NCBI GenBank assembly: GCA_022509185.1
Contig: JAFLTS010000019.1
Span: 1 to 39,094 of the forward strand
DNA length: 39,094 bases
Direction of reading: 5' to 3'
DNA from: Muribaculaceae bacterium
Lineage (GTDB): Bacteria > Bacteroidota > Bacteroidia > Bacteroidales > Muribaculaceae
Made by a program: the position numbers and the translations under genes. Below the pieces are notes generated by a model, which made no database searches, was not told the origin of the DNA, and was given only the letters and a program-made list of their open reading frames with translations. The stretch's first letter is position 1; each line of letters begins with the position of its first letter. Below, piece after piece: positions 23,376-32,281 of the stretch.

Positions 23376-25535
23376 ATGAATAGAAAATTACTCAACGGCT
23401 TACTGGTGCTCGCTGTAGCCGCCGGTGGAGTCGGAACATTCACTTCTTGTAAAGACGAGGATTTCAAGAATGATGTTCTCCTTAATCAACTGTCACTCCA
23501 GGCCCAGATTGATGCAATCCGTGGCGTGACAGATGAAGCTTTCAAAGCTAACCTTGCTAACTGGCTCAACGAATGGACACGTCAAGCTTCCGGTTATAAC
23601 GGAGAAGACGACATGTACTTCGGCAGCTATGATGAAATGGTGCAGGCAGCTGACTTAATGTATCAGCTCTATAGAGACATCTTGGACAACGATCCAAGCG
23701 ACTTCTCTCCCACTACTCAGGAATACATCAGCAAGCTCTACGACTGGATGTTCAACAACAAGTTCAAGGCTTCTGAATGGTACAACCTTATCTACACTAT
23801 GGCTAATAAGAGAGCCACTTCTGTAGATGTAAACCAGACAATCAACCCTGTATTCGGTTCTATCAACCTTCCTATCGGTCTTAAGACTACTGTATTGGCA
23901 GGTTACAAGGTAGAATTCAACGGTGCTGATTTCAACTTCCCTGGTGATGTGACTGCTAATCAACTCGTAGTTACTAACGGAGTTCAGGAACTTCAGGCAC
24001 TCAACACAATTAAGACAGTGTTGAAACCCAGTTCTCAACTTGTTGCTAATGGTGCTTACACTTTGGGTGACGGTTACGGCAGCCTCGGATCTGCTTATGT
24101 AAACATCAATCCCGCAAGCATCGATTTCGCCGCTAGCAAACAAGTACAGCTCGTTAACTCTCTTGGTAATGTTGTGCTCGACGCTGCTAATGATGAACTC
24201 GAAGTTTTAGCTAACACTGACAAACTTACATTCGGTTATACTCGCGATGAAGCTGCTGCAACTGGTGTTTACAAGATCAACGCTACACCGTCTGCTAAAA
24301 ACACAGCTCTCAAGTATTTCCGCGTTGAAGATGCTAAGGAATATCTCAGCGACGTGAAAGCTGCCATCAAGAACAAGAGCATCTCTAACATCGCATCTGT
24401 TGCTGCTAAACTTTATGAGAACCTCAATCACTCACTCGAAGCTTACGCTGTAAAAGTATGGTGGGAAGAACCCGTATACGATGAAAATGGCGAACAAGTT
24501 TACGAAGAAGTAGACGGCGAAGAAGTTCCTGTTATGAAAGAGAATTACACTCTCTCAAGCTACGACCTCGCAGCTGCTGCTATTCACCCGCTTTCCTATG
24601 GTACAGATCTCGCTTCAGCTTGGGATCAGACAGGTCTTGCTGACAAACGTCTCCCGATCTTCAGCCCGATCGAATATTATCTTGAAAAGCTCCAGAATAA
24701 ACTTCACTTTGAATTTGATGATATCGAAGGTATTGATCCGGTTGAATTCGAACTTAAGTTCCTCGGCCCGTTAGATGATGAAGAAGGTGTTGGTGCAATC
24801 GCTATTGATCTCGGTGACGGTAGAGAAGTTTACCTTTACTATTCAGCAGAAGGCGTTATGGATCCGGATCCTAACACACTGGATGCTCTTATCAAAGCTA
24901 TCTTCGACAGCATCAATATGGGCTTGAACGATCAGATCAACAATGAAATCATCGCTCAACTCAACAATTCAATCAAGACTATCAACGACCAGCTTGCAGA
25001 AATTGAAGCTAAACTTGGTAAATTCAACGATTATATCGACAGAATTAAAAACAGCAGCAAGCTCGACTATGCAGACAAACTCGTTGAAATCTACAATAAA
25101 GTGGCTGAACGTGTAAACGACTTCTTAGCTAATCCTAACCACTATCTCCAGGTGGCTATGATCTACAGCGACGTTCAGGATCATTATCATCACCTGTCAG
25201 GCGACATGGCTTATCCGACTCCGGTTGACCTCACTGGCGCTACTGAAGGCGATGCTATCGAACTCCTCGCTACTTCTTATACAGCTGACTTCCTCGTTCC
25301 TTCTTATATGAAGTATGTGGCTATCACTGCTGTTAACGGAAGCACTGCTGACCTCGATACTTACAATAACTACGAAAAGTCTATGCTTAACAAAGTATTG
25401 GCAGGCCAGACTCAGAGAGTACCTGTGAAACTCGACAATTGCAAAAACGGTGACGTTCTTACTCTGACTTACCTCTCAGTTGACTACACCGGCTATTGCT
25501 CAATGAGAAATTACTATCTGAGAGTGATCAAATAA
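23376..25535 (+). CDS. Large surface-exposed lipoprotein of unknown function
   Basis: A 719-residue protein with a lipoprotein signal peptide (GLLVLAVAAGGVGTFTSC, Cys25). The residues after the Cys are KDEDFKND, matching the Lys plus acidic residues export signal that moves Bacteroidetes lipoproteins to the outside of the outer membrane. The mature protein is acidic. An early helical region (about 30-145) has LSLQAQIDAIRG and many Trp/Tyr, and a beta-rich middle (about 150-300) includes GLKTTVLAGYKVEFNGAD. Helices predominate around 515-600, with a coiled coil at LNNSIKTINDQLAEIEAKLG. Its codons are strongly biased to AAC, CTC, GGT and GCT, unlike its neighbours, which indicates very high expression. 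I do not recognise a family. It is 40 nt upstream of an OmpA gene. Confidence 0.82.
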   Translation: MNRKLLNGLLVLAVAAGGVGTFTSCKDEDFKNDVLLNQLSLQAQIDAIRGVTDEAFKANLANWLNEWTRQASGYNGEDDMYFGSYDEMVQAADLMYQLYRDILDNDPSDFSPTTQEYISKLYDWMFNNKFKASEWYNLIYTMANKRATSVDVNQTINPVFGSINLPIGLKTTVLAGYKVEFNGADFNFPGDVTANQLVVTNGVQELQALNTIKTVLKPSSQLVANGAYTLGDGYGSLGSAYVNINPASIDFAASKQVQLVNSLGNVVLDAANDELEVLANTDKLTFGYTRDEAAATGVYKINATPSAKNTALKYFRVEDAKEYLSDVKAAIKNKSISNIASVAAKLYENLNHSLEAYAVKVWWEEPVYDENGEQVYEEVDGEEVPVMKENYTLSSYDLAAAAIHPLSYGTDLASAWDQTGLADKRLPIFSPIEYYLEKLQNKLHFEFDDIEGIDPVEFELKFLGPLDDEEGVGAIAIDLGDGREVYLYYSAEGVMDPDPNTLDALIKAIFDSINMGLNDQINNEIIAQLNNSIKTINDQLAEIEAKLGKFNDYIDRIKNSSKLDYADKLVEIYNKVAERVNDFLANPNHYLQVAMIYSDVQDHYHHLSGDMAYPTPVDLTGATEGDAIELLATSYTADFLVPSYMKYVAITAVNGSTADLDTYNNYEKSMLNKVLAGQTQRVPVKLDNCKNGDVLTLTYLSVDYTGYCSMRNYYLRVIK

Positions 25536-25575
25536 TTAGAGAGTAGTAAAGATTAACAGTAAAAAGATTCAAGAA

Positions 25576-26757
25576 ATGAAATTAAATAAAATTTTTCTGA
25601 GTGCTACTCTCCTGGTTGCAGGTGTGTGCGCAAACGCACAGGAGACAGTCACTGAATATGTTTTCCAACCTCACTGGTATGGCCAGCTCCAGGTTGGTGC
25701 CCAGGAAACTTTGGGTGAGGGTTCTTTCGGAAGCCTTCTCAATTTCAACGCACAAATCGCAGCAGGATATAAATTTAATCCTTATATCGGTATGCGTCTC
25801 GCCGTTAATGCTTGGCAAAGCAAAGGTGCCATGAAATATGGTATCCCCGGTTATGATGACAATCACTACTATCGTTGGAATTATGTTGCTCCTACTTTAG
25901 ACGCTGTTGTTGACCTTACCAATCTCATCGGTGGCTACAATCCTACTCGTCTTGTAGAAGTTGACTTCCTCGCAGGTCTTGGGGCTAACATCGCTTGGCA
26001 TAACAAACGTGCTAATGAACTCGCTTCTTATACAGAGAAAATCTTCAATGATTATCTCAATGAGAAATATCCTGCCGGCGACCGTGAACCGGTTAAAGTT
26101 GATGGTCTTGCATTTGCTCCCTGGAAAGGTACAAAATGTCGTTTCCTCGGCCAATTCGGTTTCGGTTTGAACTTCAACATCAGCTCACGCGTTCAGCTTG
26201 GTCTCGAACTTATGGCTAATGTTACTAACGATACTTACAACTCAAAGTTAGATCAGAACACTGACTGGTATTTCAACTGCCTTCTAGGCGTTGGTTATTC
26301 ATTCGGCCCGAAATATCAGACTGTAGCTCGCGTTATCGAAGCTCCCGCTCCGGAACCCGTAGTTGTTGAGAAAGTAGTTGAAAAGATCGTGGAAGTTCCC
26401 GTTCAGGTTGAAGAAAAGAAAGTGGAGAAAGAAGTATTCCGTCGTGACGTATTCTTCCTCATCAACCAATACAACATCCGTCCGCAAGAAATGGAAAAAG
26501 TTGCTCAGGTTGCTGAATATCTCCAGAGCCACCCAAATGCAACTGTAACTATCACAGGTTATGCTGACAAGGGTACAGGTTCAATGGCTTTCAACCTCCG
26601 TCTTTCAGCTCAAAGATCACAGGCTGTTGCCAAAGCTCTCCAGGATAAATATTACATTCCCGCTTCTCGTATGATCGTTAAGAGCATGGGCGAAGACATG
26701 TATCAACCTTATCCTGATGCAGTTCAGAACCGCGTTGCTATCTGTATTGCTGAGTAA
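25576..26757 (+). CDS. OmpA-family outer-membrane protein with a Pro/Val/Glu linker
   Basis: A 393-residue protein with a signal peptide ending ANAQ. Residues about 28-245 form an OmpA-type beta-barrel (WYGQLQVGAQETLGEGSFGS, AAGYKFNPYIGMRLAVNAWQ, FGFGLNFNISSRVQLGLEL). A linker at about 255-285 is rich in Pro, Val, Glu and Lys. The OmpA C-terminal domain follows and binds peptidoglycan: VTITGYADKGTG contains the diaminopimelate-binding Asp331 and SAQRSQAV the Arg347. It would tie the outer membrane to the cell wall. The codon use is as biased as that of the lipoprotein gene before it, and a strong terminator follows, so the pair form one highly expressed operon. Confidence 0.93.
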   Translation: MKLNKIFLSATLLVAGVCANAQETVTEYVFQPHWYGQLQVGAQETLGEGSFGSLLNFNAQIAAGYKFNPYIGMRLAVNAWQSKGAMKYGIPGYDDNHYYRWNYVAPTLDAVVDLTNLIGGYNPTRLVEVDFLAGLGANIAWHNKRANELASYTEKIFNDYLNEKYPAGDREPVKVDGLAFAPWKGTKCRFLGQFGFGLNFNISSRVQLGLELMANVTNDTYNSKLDQNTDWYFNCLLGVGYSFGPKYQTVARVIEAPAPEPVVVEKVVEKIVEVPVQVEEKKVEKEVFRRDVFFLINQYNIRPQEMEKVAQVAEYLQSHPNATVTITGYADKGTGSMAFNLRLSAQRSQAVAKALQDKYYIPASRMIVKSMGEDMYQPYPDAVQNRVAICIAE

Positions 26758-26796
26758 TATTCTAACATAGATGGAATAACCATCATACATTCCTCC

Positions 26797-26835
26797 AAAG
26801 TCCCGGGTTGCATAATCCGGGACTTTTATTTAATT
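26797..26835 (+). terminator. Terminator of the lipoprotein-OmpA operon
   Basis: A perfect 10-bp stem (26797-26806 with 26817-26826) and a 10-nt loop are followed by a T-rich tract. It begins 40 nt after the OmpA stop and overlaps the promoter of hpt. Confidence 0.88.
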
Positions 26836-26838
26836 TTG
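26808..26838 (+). promoter_or_regulatory. Promoter of hpt-adk (TTG - 20 nt - TAATTTTG), nested in the terminator
   Basis: TTG at 26808-26810 lies in the terminator loop and TAATTTTG at 26831-26838 in its T tract, with a 20-nt spacer. The start near 26845 leaves about 30 nt before the ATG at 26875. Confidence 0.75.
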
Positions 26839-26874
26839 CTACAAGTCGTTGAAAAGCTCAATTAGGTGTTCTTT

Positions 26875-27420
26875 ATGGATGAAAAGGTGAAAATAGATGG
26901 CCTTTCCTTCGTGCCATTCCTTAAGGAAGAGGATATTCAAAAAGAAGTGAAAAGAGTGGCTCAGGAATTGCGCCGTGATCTCGAAGGTAAATCGCCTTTG
27001 TTTATTTGTGTGCTTAACGGTGCTTTTATCTTTGCGGCAGATCTTATCCGGGAAACAGGAATTAATGATGCGCCTATAAGTTTCGTCAGATATAAGAGCT
27101 ATGAAGGTATTAATTCAACCGGTTCCGTGAAACAGATTGTGGGGTTAAATGAAGATATTGAGGGGAAAGATGTGGTGATAATTGAAGATATTGTGGATAC
27201 AGGTATCACTGCTAATCTAATGGTAAAAGATTTAAAGAAAAGAAACCCGGCATCGGTTAGATTTGTCACTCTCCTCCACAAGCCCGAGAGTTCTCGCACA
27301 GGTTTTAAACCTGATTATGTAGCTTTTTCTATCCCTTCTAAATTCATTGTGGGATATGGCCTTGATCTCGATGGAAAAGCAAGAAACCTAAAAGATATCT
27401 ATATAAACGTTAACGTATGA
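26875..27420 (+). CDS. hpt: Hypoxanthine(-guanine) phosphoribosyltransferase
   Basis: A 181-residue cytoplasmic purine-salvage enzyme that joins hypoxanthine or guanine to PRPP. The PRPP loop [13 protein letters not shown] is complete, with the two acidic residues followed by [21 protein letters not shown] and [11 protein letters not shown] match the early family motifs, and [16 protein letters not shown] the C-terminal one. The ATG at 26875 is chosen; a GTG 9 nt further up is also in frame but less likely. The last four bases overlap the adk start (ATGA), so the two are translationally coupled. Confidence 0.95.
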   Translation: MDEKVKIDGLSFVPFLKEEDIQKEVKRVAQELRRDLEGKSPLFICVLNGAFIFAADLIRETGINDAPISFVRYKSYEGINSTGSVKQIVGLNEDIEGKDVVIIEDIVDTGITANLMVKDLKKRNPASVRFVTLLHKPESSRTGFKPDYVAFSIPSKFIVGYGLDLDGKARNLKDIYINVNV

Positions 27421-27992
27421 ATATTGTGCTGTTCGGGGGACCAGGTAGTGGTAAAGGAACCCAAAGTGAGAAACTCATCGAAAAATATGGACTTCATCAT
27501 ATCTCAACAGGTGAAGTGCTTCGTGATCACATCAAAAGAGAAACTGAACTCGGTAAAATCGCCAAGAAATATATTGATGAAGGGCAATTGATTCCCGATG
27601 ATCTGATGATTCAGATCTTAGACGATGTTATTGAAAAAGAAGCCAAAGATAAACCGGGTGTTATTTTTGACGGTTTTCCACGTACTATCCCTCAGGCCGA
27701 AGCTTTAAATCAGCTCCTAAAAAAGCGCAATAAAGAACTGCATGCCGTGGTTGGTCTTGAAGTGCCTGATGACGAACTTGTGAAGCGAATGATCAACCGT
27801 GGCAAACTCACCGGAAGAGCTGATGATAATGAAGAAACAATAAAAAAGAGACTAAACGTTTATCATTCACAGACCTCTCCCCTACGTGAACATTATAAAA
27901 AACAAGGAAAATATCTTGCTATCGACGGAAGCAGAGATATTGACCAAATCTTTGATTCAATTATAAAGGAACTGGATAATCACCAAAAATGA
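27417..27992 (+). CDS. adk: Adenylate kinase (short-LID type)
   Basis: A 191-residue enzyme converting AMP + ATP to 2 ADP. The P-loop [11 protein letters not shown] (6-16, Lys13), AMP-site [27 protein letters not shown], and [23 protein letters not shown] are all intact. The LID is short and lacks the four-Cys zinc site, so it is the ~190-residue form common in Bacteroidetes. It overlaps hpt by 4 nt. A promoter for the next gene starts 13 nt after its stop. Confidence 0.97.
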   Translation: MNIVLFGGPGSGKGTQSEKLIEKYGLHHISTGEVLRDHIKRETELGKIAKKYIDEGQLIPDDLMIQILDDVIEKEAKDKPGVIFDGFPRTIPQAEALNQLLKKRNKELHAVVGLEVPDDELVKRMINRGKLTGRADDNEETIKKRLNVYHSQTSPLREHYKKQGKYLAIDGSRDIDQIFDSIIKELDNHQK

Positions 27993-28004
27993 TCCGATTC
28001 CGTT

Positions 28005-28033
28005 TTGTCTTTATTTTTTAATCTGTATATTTG
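28005..28033 (+). promoter_or_regulatory. Promoter of the RluB-like gene (TTG - 18 nt - TATATTTG)
   Basis: TTG at 28005-28007 and TATATTTG at 28026-28033. The start near 28040 gives a leader of about 125 nt. Confidence 0.65.
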
Positions 28034-28098
28034 CATATATTTTTCCAAAGGTTAACCTATTTTTATATAAATAATTTTTCAACTAATCGTTTTTGTAG

Positions 28099-28142
28099 AG
28101 ACATCCAAAGGATGTAGGTCTATAAGAATTCCTCGTGAGAGG
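28099..28142 (+). promoter_or_regulatory. Two hairpins in the leader of the RluB-like gene
   Basis: AGACATCC (28099-28106) pairs with GGATGT and GTCT (28110-28121, two-base bulge). CCTC (28131-28134) pairs with GAGG (28139-28142) around GTGA, a GNRA-type tetraloop. Together they suggest a structured RNA leader; no known family was recognised. Confidence 0.4.
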
Positions 28143-28165
28143 GAAAAATAGAATTTTATCATAAT

Positions 28166-29599
28166 ATGGATTCAGAAAAGAAGCCCAAACGCCCCAGAAT
28201 AGGGAGCGTGCCTCCTTCAACAAATTCTGAGGAGGGCAGTCAGGAGACTCGTTATGAAAAAGTGAACTATCCTAATTCACAGAGACGCAGCTTCCAGTCA
28301 GGTTATCAAAACCGTCAGGGATACCAGAGAAACCAAAATTATCCCAACTATCAGGGTTATCAAGGAGGGTATCAGAACTATCAGCAATCTCATCAGGATA
28401 CTCCCTCGGAAAATGACCATGAGGTAACTGATCAGACCAACAACGATCAACCCCAGGAAGCTTACCAACCAAGACAGGGGGTATATCAGCCGCGCCAGAA
28501 TTTCCAACCTCGCCGTCAGTTCCAAAACGACAGGGGCTATCAGCAAAGAGGAAATTACCAGAACCGTCAGGGTGGCTATAACCAAGGCGGCTATAACCAG
28601 AATCGTCAGGGTGGTTATAACCAGGGTGGTTATAATCAGAACCGTCAGGGAGGTTATCAGAACCGTCAGGGTGGCTATAACCAGGGTGGCTATAATCAAA
28701 ACCGTCAGGGAGGTTATCAGAACCGTCAGGGTGGCTATAACCAGGGTGGCTATCAAAATCAAAATAACTTCCATAATGGAGGTTATAACCAGCATGGAAA
28801 TTTCCGTAAACCCGGAAACACTATGAAATTTATTCCCAGGCCAAAACAAATCGACTATGTGATAGATGATATAAATCCGGCTGAAGAAGTTCGCCTTAAC
28901 AAATATATGGCTAATGCCGGAGTTTGCTCCCGTCGTGAAGCTGATGAATTTATCGCTAAAGGGCTTGTAAAAGTAAATGGAGTAGTAACTACAGAATTAG
29001 GCACCAAGATCAAACATGACGATGTGGTGGAATACGATGAAAAAGTAGTGGTGCCTGAAAGAAAATGCTATGTTTTATTAAATAAACCCAAAGACTGTGT
29101 CACAACAAGTGATGATCCAAACGGACGTATCACAGTGCTTGATATTGTTAAAAATGCATGTAAGGAAAGAATTTATCCGGTAGGTCGCCTTGACAGAAAT
29201 ACCACCGGAGTGCTTCTCCTCACAAACGATGGGGATCTTGCATCTAAGCTCACACATCCGAAATTCGTTAAGAAAAAGATTTATCATGTTTGGACTGACA
29301 AAGATATCAGTGAAGAAGATATGCAACGTATTGCTGATGGAATTGAGCTCTCAGATGGTGAAATCCATGCAGATGCAATCAGTTATGTAAGCGAAACTGA
29401 TAAAAATCAGGCCGGAATTGAAATCCATAGCGGGAGAAACCGCATCGTTAGGAGAATTTTCGAACATTTGGGCTACAGGGTAACTAAGCTTGACAGAGTT
29501 TACTTTGCAGGCCTTACTAAGAAAAACCTCCCCAGAGGCCGTTGGAGATACCTTACTCAGGAAGAAGTCACTGCTTTACGTACAGGCAGATTTGAATAA
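28166..29599 (+). CDS. RluB/RsuA-family 23S rRNA pseudouridine synthase with a long low-complexity N-terminal tail
   Basis: A 477-residue protein. Residues 1-225 are disordered and low in complexity: Gln, Asn, Gly, Tyr and Arg make up most of it, with imperfect repeats of GGYNQGGYNQNRQ (about residues 136-198). An S4 RNA-binding domain follows (EVRLNKYMANAGVCSRREAD to VEYDEKV). The RsuA-type catalytic domain has LLNKPKDCVTT, the catalytic Asp343 in GRLDRNTTGVLLLTNDG, and GRNRIVRRIFEHLGYRV. The C-terminal half is a complete enzyme of about 240 residues. E. coli RluB, which modifies U2605, is the nearest well-known relative by motif; the exact target is not proven. The tail probably binds RNA or drives condensation. 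Confidence 0.93.
   Translation: MDSEKKPKRPRIGSVPPSTNSEEGSQETRYEKVNYPNSQRRSFQSGYQNRQGYQRNQNYPNYQGYQGGYQNYQQSHQDTPSENDHEVTDQTNNDQPQEAYQPRQGVYQPRQNFQPRRQFQNDRGYQQRGNYQNRQGGYNQGGYNQNRQGGYNQGGYNQNRQGGYQNRQGGYNQGGYNQNRQGGYQNRQGGYNQGGYQNQNNFHNGGYNQHGNFRKPGNTMKFIPRPKQIDYVIDDINPAEEVRLNKYMANAGVCSRREADEFIAKGLVKVNGVVTTELGTKIKHDDVVEYDEKVVVPERKCYVLLNKPKDCVTTSDDPNGRITVLDIVKNACKERIYPVGRLDRNTTGVLLLTNDGDLASKLTHPKFVKKKIYHVWTDKDISEEDMQRIADGIELSDGEIHADAISYVSETDKNQAGIEIHSGRNRIVRRIFEHLGYRVTKLDRVYFAGLTKKNLPRGRWRYLTQEEVTALRTGRFE
28571..28760 (+). repeat. Tandem coding repeats in the RluB-like gene
   Basis: Two imperfect 39-bp units (GGYNQGGYNQNRQ) are followed by two 60-bp units in which GGYQNRQ precedes the same 13 residues. 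The copies differ mainly at third codon positions, so the repeat number could change by slippage or recombination without altering the frame. Confidence 0.8.
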
Positions 29600-29638
29600 A
29601 TTTCATAGAAATAAATAGTTTATAGGTTTCATTCTATT

Positions 29639-31021
29639 ATGAGAAAAACTATAAAGGAAATACTTCGGCAAGGGAAAGAGCTCGCAGGAGAAACCGTAGA
29701 CGTAAAAGGCTGGGTTCGTACTCGTCGGGGCAATAAGAACGTTCAGTTTGTGGCTCTTAATGACGGAAGCTCAATTCACAACCTGCAGATAGTTTTCGAC
29801 ACTGAAAAATTCCCGGAAGAAATTCTTAAAAGCATAACTACAGGTTCAAGCCTCCATGTGAAGGGGAAATTGGTAGAATCCCAGGGGGCCGGTCAAAGTG
29901 TGGAGGTGCTGGCTGAGGATTTGGAAATATATGGCACAGCTCCGGCTGACTATCCATTGCAGAAAAAAGGACATTCAATGGAATTCCTTAGGGAAAAAGC
30001 ACACCTCCGTCCTCGCACCAACACTTTTGGAGCGGTATTGAGAATACGACATGCCCTGGCATATGCAGTGCATAAATTCTTCAATGACAAGGGATTCTTT
30101 TATTTCCATACTCCATTGATCTCTTCGTCTGACTGCGAAGGGGCCGGTGCTCAATTCCAGGTGACAACCCTCCCACTCTCCGATATACCTAAAAACGAAG
30201 ATGGTTCTGTAGACTATTCGAAAGATTTCTTCGGGAAAATGGCCAGTCTTACAGTATCGGGACAACTTGAAGGTGAACTCGGAGCTACTGCCTTAGGCCT
30301 AATTTATACATTCGGTCCAACATTCAGAGCGGAAAACTCAAATACCCCGAGACATCTGTCAGAATTCTGGATGATTGAACCTGAAATGGCCTTCTATGAA
30401 ATAGAAGACAATATGGATTTGGCGGAAGAATTCATTAAATATTGCGTCAATTATGTCCTGGAGCATTGCTACGATGATATAAAATTCCTCAACGATCATT
30501 TCGACCACGAATTGATAGAACGTCTTAACTTTGTGGTTTCCAATGACTTCGTGCGTCTTCCATATACCGAAGGAATAAAAATTCTTGAAGAAAGCGGTAA
30601 GAAATTCGAATTCCCGGTCCACTGGGGAGTTGATCTCGCTTCAGAACATGAGAGATATCTTGTAGAAGAACATTTCAAGAAACCGGTAATTCTTACGGAT
30701 TACCCAAAAGAAATCAAAGCTTTCTATATGAAGCTTAATGATGATGGTAAAACCGTGAGAGCTATGGATGTTCTTTTCCCCAAAATCGGAGAAATTATCG
30801 GAGGAAGCCAGAGAGAAGAAAACTACGATAAACTTTCAGCACGAATCAATGAGATGGGACTCGAAGGAATGGACTGGTATCTTGATACCCGTAAATATGG
30901 AACTGTTCCCCATAGTGGATTCGGATTAGGATTCGAACGTCTCGTGCAATTTGTCACCGGAATGCAGAATATCCGTGATGTTATCCCGTTCCCAAGATAT
31001 CCCAAGGCGTGTGAATATTAA
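29639..31021 (+). CDS. asnS: Asparaginyl-tRNA synthetase
   Basis: A 460-residue class IIb synthetase that charges tRNA-Asn in the cytoplasm. The N-terminal OB fold is [20 protein letters not shown] (about 22-41). Class II motif 2 is [21 protein letters not shown] and motif 3 is [38 protein letters not shown] is the AsnRS form of the substrate-binding segment. The length is typical. The next gene begins with the GTG right after its TAA, so the following membrane-protein genes may be read from the same transcript. Confidence 0.97.
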   Translation: MRKTIKEILRQGKELAGETVDVKGWVRTRRGNKNVQFVALNDGSSIHNLQIVFDTEKFPEEILKSITTGSSLHVKGKLVESQGAGQSVEVLAEDLEIYGTAPADYPLQKKGHSMEFLREKAHLRPRTNTFGAVLRIRHALAYAVHKFFNDKGFFYFHTPLISSSDCEGAGAQFQVTTLPLSDIPKNEDGSVDYSKDFFGKMASLTVSGQLEGELGATALGLIYTFGPTFRAENSNTPRHLSEFWMIEPEMAFYEIEDNMDLAEEFIKYCVNYVLEHCYDDIKFLNDHFDHELIERLNFVVSNDFVRLPYTEGIKILEESGKKFEFPVHWGVDLASEHERYLVEEHFKKPVILTDYPKEIKAFYMKLNDDGKTVRAMDVLFPKIGEIIGGSQREENYDKLSARINEMGLEGMDWYLDTRKYGTVPHSGFGLGFERLVQFVTGMQNIRDVIPFPRYPKACEY

Positions 31022-32281
31022 GTGAAAAGAGCCTCGAAAATAAAATTCTTAATAGGCGCCATGACAATGCTGTTTGTCATGGCGTTGTCGTGGCTTACAC
31101 CTGTTGAAGCGCAAGTCTTTAACACCTTTCATCACCCGATTTTTTCTAAAAAAGAAAAGAGGAATCCTGTGAATGACTCTACCCTTACGGTAAGTCTTAT
31201 CACCTGTTATCCCGGTGAAGAAATTTATGAGCTTTGCGGGCATTCGGCAATTAGAATAAGAGGAGAAAACATTGATTCTGTTTGGAATTTCGGCATCTTT
31301 GATTTCGACCAGCCTAATTTTGTCTATAGGTTTGTTAAAGGTGAGACAGATTATAAGGGGATGGCTTATCCTTTCCCTGATTTTCTCAAAGAATACGTAA
31401 TTACAGGCAGAAAGGTGGTGGAACAGGATCTTAATTTCACTCCGGATGAAGTGAAAAAGATTCATGAAGTGCTTAAGACCGCGGTATTACCGGAAAACGC
31501 GGAATATCGTTATAATTACATAAAGGATAATTGTTCCACCAGAATCCTCAATCATATGGATTCTGCGGCCTCTTCCCCTATTATCTATCCCGACAGCGTC
31601 CGCTATGGTTCTTTCCGCAACGAAATGAGGGCTTACCATAAAAATTATCCCTGGTACCAATTCGGAATAGATGTAGCTTTAGGATCCGGACTTGACGCTT
31701 CCACTAATGCCCGTGAAGAGATGTTTGTGCCGATAGAGATGATGCGAAACGCCGAATCTGCTAAATTTGCGGATGGTCGCCCCTTGGTGAAACAAACCAC
31801 TGTACTGTATCCGGGGCGCCGAAATGTAGTCCTTCCCCCTACTCCATGGTTTCTTTCTCCTATATTCTGGGCTTGGCTTCTTACATTGGCAATTATGGTA
31901 GTGGTGGTATTCAATATCATTACAAACAGATTATATTATCCTCTTTACGCAGTGTGGTTCTTCATCCTGGGACTGGCAGGTTGTCTTGTAACATTTCTGG
32001 TCTTTATCTCTGTACATGAATCCACAAGCCCGAATGTGCTCATATTTTGGCTTAATCCTTTCCAGTTTCTTTTTACTGCCGGGATTATAATTAGATCATT
32101 GCGTATTCTGGCTAAAGTCATGGCTGTCTATAATGTGGTGGCCTGTGGTCTCCTACTCATCCTCTCACCCTTTATAAGCCAGAGTTTTAACCCGGCGTTT
32201 TTCCCCTTATTAGGGTCTTCTTTTGCTTTGGCCGGAGCCTATGCAATAATAATCACTAAATCAAGTTATAAAATAAGATGA
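31022..32281 (+). CDS. DUF4105 (Lnb N-terminal-like) membrane protein, possible permuted papain-like hydrolase
   Basis: A 419-residue protein. An N-terminal signal or anchor segment ends near VEAQ31. The DUF4105 domain (about 52-220, VSLITCYPGEEIYELCGHSA to YNYIKDNCSTRILNHMD) faces the periplasm. His74 in CGHS and Cys171 in DNCST occupy the order His-then-Cys seen in permuted papain-like enzymes such as LRAT and NlpC/P60 relatives, so a thiol hydrolase or acyltransferase is plausible. About five transmembrane helices fill residues 273-415. The GTG at 31022 directly abuts the asnS stop; a start at the ATG at 31061 would shorten the signal segment. It overlaps the next gene by 4 nt. The substrate is unknown. 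Confidence 0.8.
   Translation: MKRASKIKFLIGAMTMLFVMALSWLTPVEAQVFNTFHHPIFSKKEKRNPVNDSTLTVSLITCYPGEEIYELCGHSAIRIRGENIDSVWNFGIFDFDQPNFVYRFVKGETDYKGMAYPFPDFLKEYVITGRKVVEQDLNFTPDEVKKIHEVLKTAVLPENAEYRYNYIKDNCSTRILNHMDSAASSPIIYPDSVRYGSFRNEMRAYHKNYPWYQFGIDVALGSGLDASTNAREEMFVPIEMMRNAESAKFADGRPLVKQTTVLYPGRRNVVLPPTPWFLSPIFWAWLLTLAIMVVVVFNIITNRLYYPLYAVWFFILGLAGCLVTFLVFISVHESTSPNVLIFWLNPFQFLFTAGIIIRSLRILAKVMAVYNVVACGLLLILSPFISQSFNPAFFPLLGSSFALAGAYAIIITKSSYKIR

Noticed and set aside
23655..24143. 162-codon minus-strand frame within the surface lipoprotein gene
   Set aside because: The coding strand shows strong codon bias and a lipoprotein signal; the antisense translation has no domain resemblance.
28298..28849. 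183-codon open frame antisense to the RluB-like gene, rich in Leu, Ile, Val and Thr
   Set aside because: It is the complement of the GGYNQ repeats; the repetitive hydrophobic translation comes from the repeat and not from a gene.
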